In this document: positions 7,262 through 13,329 of the stretch, in pieces | How the letters are laid out: every line of letters begins with the position of its first letter | How positions within the stretch are numbered: position 1 is the first letter of the stretch | DNA from: Patescibacteria group bacterium | Lineage (GTDB): Bacteria; Patescibacteriota; Doudnabacteria; UBA920 | DNA length: 34,082 bases | Direction: 5' to 3' | Assembly (NCBI GenBank): GCA_013387205.1 | Contig: WARV01000017.1 | Location: forward strand, 1-34,082 | Notes under the pieces: generated by a model | Told to the model about the DNA's origin: nothing | The model's input: only the letters and a program-made list of their open reading frames with translations | The model's database searches: none | Made by a program: the position numbers and the translations under genes

Positions 7262-8911
7262 TTACCAGTTTGCTCTTTGTGCTAAGCCTAAGGCGTATTC
7301 AGGCCACCACACGCCGGCAGAAGGGCCGCCATTACATTGCCCGTCTGATTCTCCCGGCTGTTTGCCCCAGATAAACGCGTCTGCCAAAGGGTTTCCAGTA
7401 GACACGGTTGGCTTACTGCCCAAAGCCCTGCCCAAAGGATTGCACCATTGGCTGTCAGGAGTCGAACCGTTGCCGTTCCTGCTGGTATCAATAATAAAGT
7501 GTTTGCCTCCAATTTTTGACGACACCGCTTTTCCGTAGTTAAGGTTGTCCTGAGTAGTTGTAAAATTGGAAGTATTCAAGGCAAACCCGTCAGCGTAATC
7601 CACCCCTGCATTTTTCAGCTTGGCCGCAATCTCGTCAGGAGACAGCCAGTTGGCGTGCCCGGCATCAATGTAAACCCAGGTTGATCCCAAGGACTTAAGC
7701 GTAGCTACCGCGAATTTTAGCATATCGTACCTGTCCTGAAGCTGGGCCTGGGACAAACAGTTGGTCAGGGCTACTGCATCCGGCTCTAAGACAATCAAAG
7801 CCCTGCGGTTGCCTATACCGGCTGCCAAATTTTTTATCCATGCTTTATACGCGTCAACTGTCTGTGCGCCTCCCGCTGAGAACCCTCCACAGTCGCGGTT
7901 TGGGATGTTGTAAACGATCATTGTCGGCACAGCTCCCTTGCTGGCAGCGGCGGTCACCAGCTTGTTAACGTCGCCCTTAATATCCCCGTTCCAACCGCCA
8001 AGCCATACGGAAGCAGGCTGGGAAGCAATTTTATCCATCATCAAAGCGTCCGCTGGCTTAGATTTCCTCCAGGCATCTGCCTGGCGCTTGGCATTGGAGT
8101 TAGGATCCAGATAGAATTTTACTCCCGAAAGGGGCTTGCCGATTTTTGCAGAAACCAAAACCGGGGCAGGGTCGGAATTTGGAGCTGGAAAAGTTTGTGA
8201 TGTTAATTTAACGTCGTTATTGCTGGCTGGTGCCGCTGCAACGTTATCCAAATAAATGGAAACGAATTTTTCCGCGAATTTCTGGTTGTTGTTATCATAA
8301 GCGGAGAAGTCCAAAACATAAGGACCGCGGCCGTTCCAGGACCAGTTTGTCAAATCTACGCTTGATTCTTTGTGGGGATAATCAGTGTAATTGTCTGACA
8401 TCAAATTTAACTGGCCTTTGTCTACCTGCCAGTACATTTTGTAATCGCCTAAATTTTTGCCATTGACCAATGCCTTAAAAGGCTGGACGCCCGTAACGCG
8501 GGCGTTATCTACAGGCCACCAAATATTAACCGAACTATCGCCCCAGGCTTTGGCGATAGTCACCTTTTTGCCTAACGGACCGGATGAGATATGCTGGCTT
8601 GCTATTGGCTGTATTATCGTACCCATAAGGCCGACTAACAAAGCCAAAAAGGCGTACTTGGCAGTCGAGGTTAAGCTGAAATTCCTGTTTTGGGTTTTGC
8701 TGTTTTTAAAGCTGCTTTGTAAGTAAGAGCTTGCGGGCTTTCTCGTCTTGTACTTTGAAGAGTTAAGAAAAGTTCGTATATTGCCCAGCCCGCTAGAAGA
8801 AAGCGGGCTGGGTTCTTTTATATCTGTATCCGACATTTTAACCCTGCCCGTCTTCTGGAAACCAGGCCGCCCTAAAACTTTTGGCAGCCTGTTAGAGGTT
8901 GTCTTGTTCAT
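7262..8911 (-). CDS. Membrane-anchored glycoside hydrolase family 6 (cellulase) with Ig-like domain
   Basis: The protein has 549 residues. An 85-residue Ser/Lys-rich, probably cytoplasmic N-terminus precedes one transmembrane helix (about 86-105). A beta-rich, possibly Ig-like module follows (about 125-225; WWPVDNARVTGVQPFKALVN), then a GH6 domain (about 258-549). GH6 signatures are YNIPNRDCGGFSAGG with the general acid Asp340, VLEPDAV (374-380), and WGKQPGESDG with Asp523 in the conserved C-terminal loop. GH6 enzymes hydrolyse beta-1,4-glucan with inversion. The gene converges on the GT2/GH8 cluster, giving two cellulase-type enzymes beside one synthase. It may trim or degrade the organism's own or a host's glucan at the cell surface. 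The long cytoplasmic N-terminus is odd for a secreted hydrolase; an internal start nearer the membrane helix is possible. Confidence 0.9.
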   Translation of the reverse strand: MNKTTSNRLPKVLGRPGFQKTGRVKMSDTDIKEPSPLSSSGLGNIRTFLNSSKYKTRKPASSYLQSSFKNSKTQNRNFSLTSTAKYAFLALLVGLMGTIIQPIASQHISSGPLGKKVTIAKAWGDSSVNIWWPVDNARVTGVQPFKALVNGKNLGDYKMYWQVDKGQLNLMSDNYTDYPHKESSVDLTNWSWNGRGPYVLDFSAYDNNNQKFAEKFVSIYLDNVAAAPASNNDVKLTSQTFPAPNSDPAPVLVSAKIGKPLSGVKFYLDPNSNAKRQADAWRKSKPADALMMDKIASQPASVWLGGWNGDIKGDVNKLVTAAASKGAVPTMIVYNIPNRDCGGFSAGGAQTVDAYKAWIKNLAAGIGNRRALIVLEPDAVALTNCLSQAQLQDRYDMLKFAVATLKSLGSTWVYIDAGHANWLSPDEIAAKLKNAGVDYADGFALNTSNFTTTQDNLNYGKAVSSKIGGKHFIIDTSRNGNGSTPDSQWCNPLGRALGSKPTVSTGNPLADAFIWGKQPGESDGQCNGGPSAGVWWPEYALGLAQRANW

Positions 8912-9055
8912 TTATTATTTTTGAATTTAAAATTTAATGGTTAGCTGTTGCGCGGGCAAAATATTACGATTAATTATTTCTAAGATTGCCCTTGGTCCGA
9001 AGTGTAAATAGCGGATGCGCGAAATTAATTATTTCACATTAAAATTTTATCAAAG

Positions 9056-9106
9056 ATGCAAACGGAAAGTCGAGAAAACAAGCAGCTCGATGGCTGTTTT
9101 ATGCAT
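9056..9106. ncRNA. Candidate compact structured RNA with a pseudoknot
   Basis: ATGCA (9056-9060) pairs with TGCAT (9102-9106), enclosing TCGAG (9070-9074) with CTCGA (9086-9090). The loop of that hairpin, AAAACA-A-GC (9075-9083), can pair with GCTGTTTT (9093-9100), forming an H-type pseudoknot. It lies about 145 bases upstream of the GH6 start and 285 upstream of the sigma-factor start, so either could be its target. It matches no riboswitch class I can recall. Confidence 0.35.
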
Positions 9107-9366
9107 TGTTGAAACAAAGAAAAAAATATTTCTTGAAAATATAGCTGTTTTAACCGGCCGCTTTTTGCTTTTATGTATAAAGGATTTGGCAAATTTTTTT
9201 TACAAAAACTTTTTTTGAAAAAAATATCCACATGGCTGGCCTGGGCAACCCGAGCTTTCATTAGTATAAACAACAATAAATATGTTAAAATAAACCTGCC
9301 TTTCAACAATACCTGCTAAACGGACTGGCAAAATATCTCTTAAATATAACCGATTTTTGTTGAAAC
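9106..9366. promoter_or_regulatory. Three TTGTTGAAA words upstream of the ECF sigma gene
   Basis: TTGTTGAAAC occurs at 9106-9115 and 9357-9366, and the inverse TTTCAACAAT at 9301-9310. The last two form an inverted repeat ending 25 bases before the sigma-factor ATG. This could be an autoregulatory operator or promoter element; that is an inference. Confidence 0.35.
9283..9291 (+). promoter_or_regulatory. Possible extended -10 promoter for the ECF sigma gene
   Basis: TGTTAAAAT matches an extended -10 (TGn plus TAAAAT). The only upstream hexamer resembling -35 is TTAGTA at a long spacing of 19, so support is weak. Confidence 0.3.
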
Positions 9367-9391
9367 CAAAAAATAATCACCTTTGTAACAA

Positions 9392-9982
9392 ATGGAAATA
9401 AATCCCGTCTATACTTTTGAACCGGCTAAAATAAGCCAAAACCAGGATGCCTTGCAGGCTTTGATCGCCAAAGCCAAAGAAGGCAGCCAGCCTGCTTTCG
9501 CTGAAATTTATAATTTGTATTTTAAGAAAATTTACAAATTTATTTATTTCCGGGTCGGGCACAAAGAAGCGGCAGAGGATTTAGCCGAAGATGTTTTTGT
9601 TAAAGCGTTTGAAAAGATAAAAACTATCAACAATAACAATTCTTTTGACGCCTGGCTTTACCAGATAGCCAGGAACAAGATTATAGATTACTACCGGGAA
9701 AAGAAATCGACCATTGCATTGGAAGAAGTAGAAAACACTCTTGAATACGAAACCAACGTTATCGATGCGGTTGATTTGAAAGACCGGCAAAAAGCCCTCC
9801 TTAAAATGATGAAGGAGCTGGGAACCGAACAGCAGGCAGTGCTCAAGCTAAAATTCCTGGAAGATTTCAGCAACAAGGAAATAGCGGAACTCCTAAATAA
9901 AAACGAAGGAGCGATAAGGGTTATACAGCACAGGGCAATTACCAAGCTCCAGGAACTAATTAACAAGCCAGACTTAAAATAA
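9392..9982 (+). CDS. ECF-type RNA polymerase sigma factor
   Basis: This 196-residue protein has a sigma-70 region 2 at about 28-95 (core KIYKFIYFRVGHKEAAEDLAEDV and FDAWLYQIARNKIIDYYR) and a region 4 helix-turn-helix at about 130-187 (LKLKFLEDFSNKEIAELL, then AIRVIQHRAITKLQ). Regions 1.1 and 3 are absent, as in ECF factors. It would direct RNA polymerase to a small regulon, often controlled by an anti-sigma protein. The next gene starts 3 bases after its stop and encodes a membrane protein with a DUF5667 domain, the expected anti-sigma partner. Targets are unknown; the divergent GH6 gene and its own promoter are the nearest candidates. Confidence 0.93.
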   Translation: MEINPVYTFEPAKISQNQDALQALIAKAKEGSQPAFAEIYNLYFKKIYKFIYFRVGHKEAAEDLAEDVFVKAFEKIKTINNNNSFDAWLYQIARNKIIDYYREKKSTIALEEVENTLEYETNVIDAVDLKDRQKALLKMMKELGTEQQAVLKLKFLEDFSNKEIAELLNKNEGAIRVIQHRAITKLQELINKPDLK

Positions 9983-9985
9983 TTT

Positions 9986-11179
9986 ATGGAAGAAATCTTA
10001 AACATTGCCTTGAATATGATGAAAAACGGATCTTCATTGGAAGAAGCTCTTTTGAACTGGCCGGACAAGGCAAATGAATTAAGACCCCTGCTTCAAACCG
10101 CGGCTTTGCTCATGAGCCTTCCGAAAAATTCCGTTCCCGAACCGGTAATGCAAAGGAAATACATTTTGTCGCCTGCCAAACATACCTGGCTGAAGCTTTT
10201 CCCTGTTTCCAAATTGGCCGGGCTCAGCATGAGCCTTATCCTGCTTGCTTCCTTAGTTGCCGGGACAAGCTATGCGGCATACAGCAGCGTACCCGGAGAA
10301 GCTTTGTTTACTTTAAAAAAATCATCTGAGCAAATCCAGTTAAAGCTGGCGACAACCCCGGAAAAAAAGGCCAGCATACAGATTGAAATTACCAAAAAAC
10401 GCCTAACGGACGCGCAAAAAGTTTTAAATAACCCTGAGGCCAAACCGGAACTGGAAATCGCCGCCATCAACGAACTAGTTAACCAAACCCGCAACACCAT
10501 TGAAGAAGTAAGCGCTGTCACCAAAAACAGCCCCTCCCCTGACCAAAACCAGACGGCAGTAGCCTCTTTGGAAGACATAAACAAGCAGCAACAAAACATG
10601 CTGCAGGAAATAAAGCCGGAAAACAACCTGCCCGATAACGCCAAACTTGCCATGCAGGCAGTTAAAGAAAATACCTCCAAAGTTTCGGAGATTAAAAAAT
10701 ATATCGAAGCGGCCAGCAACGAACAGACACTGGTTAAATTAAGCTCAGACCCAAATACCGTTGTTTTGACCGGTAACATCAACTCCGTAGAAAAGAAATC
10801 TTTTTCCGTGGAAAACACCATATTTTACATTAACGACAACACGGAAATTAAAAACAGCAATCTAGACAAAAAAGACGAATCGATTCTTAACATTAAAGCA
10901 AAAGTCAGCGTAATTGCCGTAAGGAATAACGATAAATTAATAGCTAAGCAGATTACTTTAATAAGTGGCCCTGCGGAAGAAGAAGGTGTTGTTAAAGGCA
11001 CAAACACCGAAACCGCGTCCAGCACTGCCCCTACCGCAACCGCAAAAAAAACCGAAAGCGCTTCGACGGATAAAAGCAATGAAGGTTTCCAAAATCCTGA
11101 ATCAGTACCGACGACCAGCCCTTATACCGTAACCGGATCCTTTATTATCGAAGATCCCACACCGCAAACAGCCCAATAA
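9986..11179 (+). CDS. Membrane protein with DUF5667 and DUF5666-like domains, probable anti-sigma factor
   Basis: The 397-residue protein has a cytosolic N-terminal segment (1-60) with the pattern LEEALLNWPDKANELRPLL seen in proteins next to ECF factors. One transmembrane helix follows (about 66-87), then the DUF5667 motif SVPGEALFTLKKSSEQIQLK and a helical, probably coiled region (110-235). A beta-rich domain at about 253-320 resembles DUF5666 (TGNINSVEKKSFSVEN). A Thr/Ser/Pro-rich C-terminal tail ends the protein. The gene begins three bases behind the sigma-factor stop, so the two are surely cotranscribed. The model is that the N-terminus holds the sigma factor at the membrane while the outer part senses the envelope. 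There is no zinc-binding HxxxCxxC motif, so it is not a ZAS-type anti-sigma. Confidence 0.82.
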   Translation: MEEILNIALNMMKNGSSLEEALLNWPDKANELRPLLQTAALLMSLPKNSVPEPVMQRKYILSPAKHTWLKLFPVSKLAGLSMSLILLASLVAGTSYAAYSSVPGEALFTLKKSSEQIQLKLATTPEKKASIQIEITKKRLTDAQKVLNNPEAKPELEIAAINELVNQTRNTIEEVSAVTKNSPSPDQNQTAVASLEDINKQQQNMLQEIKPENNLPDNAKLAMQAVKENTSKVSEIKKYIEAASNEQTLVKLSSDPNTVVLTGNINSVEKKSFSVENTIFYINDNTEIKNSNLDKKDESILNIKAKVSVIAVRNNDKLIAKQITLISGPAEEEGVVKGTNTETASSTAPTATAKKTESASTDKSNEGFQNPESVPTTSPYTVTGSFIIEDPTPQTAQ

Positions 11180-11225
11180 ATTCATACTGTATTTTGATCG
11201 GGTGAAGGAAATCTTCCTTCTCCTA

Positions 11226-11275
11226 AATCAGGATGACAGTTCGTTACTCCCGCATTTGCGGGACGTAATCCTGAA
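11226..11275. repeat. Nested inverted repeat, REP-like, downstream of the DUF5667 gene
   Basis: ATCAGGAT and ATCCTGA form the outer arms, and CCCGC-ATTT-GCGGG an inner hairpin. Just upstream (about 11204-11219), GAAGGA-AA-TCTTCCTTC forms another small hairpin. Together with the terminator that follows, this is a row of hairpins in the 3' region. No repeat copy is seen elsewhere in the window. Confidence 0.55.
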
Positions 11276-11284
11276 ACAGAATAG

Positions 11285-11315
11285 AAAACGGCTCTATCTA
11301 GAGGGAGCCGTTTTT
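11285..11315 (+). terminator. Rho-independent terminator for the sigma/anti-sigma unit
   Basis: The stem is AAAACGGCTC (11285-11294) with GAGCCGTTTT (11305-11314), followed by T. The T-run overlaps the -35 box of the next promoter. Confidence 0.85.
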
Positions 11316-11342
11316 GTTATATTTTACAGGAAATGGTATAAT
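11314..11342 (+). promoter_or_regulatory. Sigma-70 promoter with extended -10 for tRNA-Ser
   Basis: TTGTTA (11314-11319), 17 bases, then TATAAT (11337-11342), preceded by TGG as an extended -10. It lies about 85 bases upstream of the tRNA and has no other plus-strand gene before it. Confidence 0.8.
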
Positions 11343-11427
11343 ATATGGGTTAAAAGCAGCTTTTCTGGAAACCCAATCATCCGATTGGGTCCGGTCGGAT
11401 GACTGGGAAAATCGAATATAAATATAT

Positions 11428-11519
<92 letters not shown>

Positions 11520-11520
11520 C

Positions 11521-11580
11521 GGTCCGCTGAAGCGGACCTACGGCGTGACAAAGTCCGCCAGAAGGTCTGCGAAAGCGACC
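11521..11580 (+). repeat. Three tandem hairpins between tRNA-Ser and the GIY-YIG gene
   Basis: Hairpin 1 is GGTCCGC-TGAA-GCGGACC (11521-11538 region). Hairpin 2 is GGCG-t-GAC, AAA loop, GTC-CGCC (11542-11559). Hairpin 3 is GGTC-t-GC, GAAA tetraloop, GC-GACC (11564-11580). The arms use related words (GTCCGC, GGTCTGC). Hairpins 2 and 3 both have a single bulged T in the 5' arm. They are followed by a run of A, not T, so a simple terminator is unlikely. Confidence 0.65.
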
Positions 11581-11609
11581 AAAAAAATAACCATGCTACG
11601 GCATAATAT

Positions 11610-11849
11610 ATGTATTATATTTATAGCCTTAAATGCAAAGATGGGTACTATCTTGGATGCACTGATGATTTGAAAGATAGGATAAGTAGGCATCAAAAGG
11701 GTCATGTTCCAGCAACAGCATACCGACTTCCTGTTAAACTTGAATTTTATTTTGCAATTGACGATAAATATAAAGCGTTTGATTTTGAAAAGTATTTAAA
11801 ATCAGGTTCGGGCAGGGCTTTTATAAAGAAGCATTTATCAACAACATGA
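11610..11849 (+). CDS. GIY-YIG nuclease-domain protein (short, UPF0213-like)
   Basis: This 79-residue protein consists of a single GIY-YIG domain. MYYIYSLKCKDGYYLGCT carries the two Tyr-containing strands, DDLKDRISRHQKG carries the conserved catalytic Arg and following His, and KYLKSGSGRAFIKKHL is the usual C-terminal helix pattern of the short UvrC-like family. The family's metal-binding Glu appears to be FEKYLK. Short GIY-YIG genes directly behind tRNA genes are common in CPR-type genomes, but a role is not established. The gene follows three hairpins and overlaps the next ORF by four bases (ATGA), which links their translation. Confidence 0.85.
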   Translation: MYYIYSLKCKDGYYLGCTDDLKDRISRHQKGHVPATAYRLPVKLEFYFAIDDKYKAFDFEKYLKSGSGRAFIKKHLSTT

Positions 11850-12181
11850 ACTCCCTATTATCTATCCCCTATATAGTCTGGCTGATTATTTCCGCAATCT
11901 TTTTTGCCGTCGGGGAATTCGTTTCAAAAAAATTCGCAATTGACAGGAAGCTGATTTATATAGCATATATTTTAATCGCTTACACTTTGGGCATCTTAGC
12001 CTGGCTGCCGGCCATTGTGCAAAAAAACCAATTATCCATTGTTGGCACCATCTGGTCAGTCTTGAGCCTTTTGGCCACAATATTAATAGGCATCCTTATT
12101 TTCAATGAAAAATTAAGCGTGTTGGGGATTTTTGGAATTATAACAGCGTTTATTTCCATAATTCTCTTATCTATAGGCTAA
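11846..12181 (+). CDS. Small four-helix membrane protein, EamA/SMR-like (DMT superfamily half)
   Basis: This 111-residue protein has four hydrophobic helices (about 8-27, 34-57, 63-85, 90-110). The pattern ending in LATILIGILIFNEKLSVLGIFGIITAFISIILL resembles the second half of an EamA domain or a small multidrug resistance protein, including the conserved F-NE-L loop. Such proteins would work as dimers exporting small metabolites or drugs; the substrate is unknown. The start codon overlaps the GIY-YIG stop, and the next gene starts two bases after this stop. Confidence 0.72.
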   Translation: MNSLLSIPYIVWLIISAIFFAVGEFVSKKFAIDRKLIYIAYILIAYTLGILAWLPAIVQKNQLSIVGTIWSVLSLLATILIGILIFNEKLSVLGIFGIITAFISIILLSIG

Positions 12182-12183
12182 AT

Positions 12184-12654
12184 ATGCAAAACCAAAATCA
12201 AAACGTCGTCTGGCAGGCTTTGGAATACAAGCATTACGAAAAAAACCCGGGCTGGTATATCGCTTTAATTTCGATATCCATCCTAGTCACCGGATTTTTC
12301 ATAATCCAAAAAGATATTTTTGCTGCCATTACAATGGTGATACTGACATTTTTTATAATTGTTTTTTCCCGTCACACCCCAAAAGTCGTAACCATTGAAC
12401 TGAACCATAAAGGGATAAAATTCGACAATATTTTTTATCCGTATAAACAAATAAAGTATTTTTGGATAGTCAATAACCAAAATCATAAAACCGTCAATTT
12501 CCACACCAACACTTATATTAACAATACGGTTATTTTGGAACTTGAACAGCAAGACCCGGATGTTGTCCGCGACCATCTTCTTATGTACCTGCCCGAACAC
12601 GAACAGACGCACGAAACCATGGCGCAAAAAATAATGCATAAGCTGAAATTTTAA
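12184..12654 (+). CDS. Membrane protein of unknown function with two N-terminal helices
   Basis: The 156-residue protein has a short charged N-terminus, two transmembrane segments (about 25-42 and 46-62), and a soluble C-terminal part rich in beta pattern (VVTIELNHKGIKFDNIFYPY) that ends in a short helix. The soluble part could be a pleckstrin-like or DUF5673-like fold, which is an inference from layout only. It lies tightly between the EamA-like and NUDIX genes, with gaps of two and one bases, so the four genes from 11610 to 13144 are likely one transcript. Confidence 0.65.
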   Translation: MQNQNQNVVWQALEYKHYEKNPGWYIALISISILVTGFFIIQKDIFAAITMVILTFFIIVFSRHTPKVVTIELNHKGIKFDNIFYPYKQIKYFWIVNNQNHKTVNFHTNTYINNTVILELEQQDPDVVRDHLLMYLPEHEQTHETMAQKIMHKLKF

Positions 12655-12655
12655 T

Positions 12656-13144
12656 ATGAGCCAAAGAGTATTCTCACAAGCTTTCGTAGTTGTCGGGGCA
12701 ATTATTGAAAAGGATGGGAAAATCCTTCTCGTAAAAGAAAACATGAAAGGGCCAGACAATTTTAAATGGAACCAGCCGGCAGGCTGGGTTGACGTCGGCG
12801 AAAACCCCATCAATGCCGTTATTAGAGAGGTTAAAGAAGAGACTGGTTTGGATTTTACTCCTACCGCGCTCTTGGGTATTTACTCTTTAGTAAGAAACGA
12901 TATTACTTCCGAGCGAGGCACGCCACATGCGCTAAAATTAATTTTTAAAGGAACGGTTGGCGGAAAACCGAAAGAACCTAATGAAGAAATCGCCGAACTG
13001 CAATGGTTTAGCTTGGAAGAAATTGATTCCATGGACAACAAGACTTTAAGGGATTTGGATATCAAACAGGAAGCAAAGAATTATTTTGCAGGTAAAGCTT
13101 ATCCGCTCGAAGTCATTAGACATACAATGGCCAAAAACAAGTAA
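12656..13144 (+). CDS. NUDIX hydrolase
   Basis: This 162-residue protein carries a complete Nudix box at residues 43-65: GWVDVGE, seven residues, then REVKEETGL, matching GX5EX7REUXEEXGU. The Glu residues bind the catalytic metal. It hydrolyses a nucleoside diphosphate linked to another group; the flanking sequence (ALKLIFKG, EIAELQWFSLEEI) is usual for MutT-like housecleaning or ADP-ribose enzymes. The exact substrate cannot be told. It is the last gene of the 11610-13144 cluster and is followed by tRNA-Arg. Confidence 0.92.
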   Translation: MSQRVFSQAFVVVGAIIEKDGKILLVKENMKGPDNFKWNQPAGWVDVGENPINAVIREVKEETGLDFTPTALLGIYSLVRNDITSERGTPHALKLIFKGTVGGKPKEPNEEIAELQWFSLEEIDSMDNKTLRDLDIKQEAKNYFAGKAYPLEVIRHTMAKNK

Positions 13145-13181
13145 GGTCCTGTAGGCCCAAGCTCACCCCGTCACTCATCGT

Positions 13182-13256
13182 GTCCTTATAGCTCAATGGA
13201 TAGAGCGCGGCCCTCCGAAGGCTGAAATGCAGGTTCGACTCCTGCTAAGGGCACCA
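13182..13256 (+). tRNA. tRNA-Arg (anticodon CCG)
   Basis: The acceptor GTCCTTA pairs with TAAGGGC (one G-U). The D arm is GCTC-AATGGATA-GAGC. The anticodon arm is CGGCC-CTCCGAA-GGCTG with anticodon CCG. The T arm is GCAGG-TTCGACT-CCTGC, with discriminator A and encoded CCA. Confidence 0.95.
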
Positions 13257-13329
13257 TAAGTGACTGGGTGAAACTTCTGCCAAAATCACCAATGAAATAT
13301 GCGGAAAGGAAAACTGAAATAATACCATT

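Larger units (their letters stand above)
8912..9391. other. 480-bp intergenic region between divergent GH6 and sigma-factor genes
   Basis: I see no convincing gene; the short ORFs here are AT-rich and lack family resemblance. The region must hold the GH6 promoter (minus strand) and the sigma-factor promoter (plus strand). It also contains a compact possible pseudoknot at 9056-9106 and three copies of a TTGTTGAAA word, listed separately. Confidence 0.6.

Noticed and set aside
9056-9106. c-di-GMP-I riboswitch for the GH6 gene
   Set aside because: A GCAAAC string is present, but the GNRA tetraloop-receptor layout and second helix of that class are missing.
9015-9309. Overlapping small ORFs on both strands in the GH6/sigma intergenic region
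   Set aside because: They are AT-rich, have no family resemblance or ribosome binding site, and overlap the candidate RNA and repeats.
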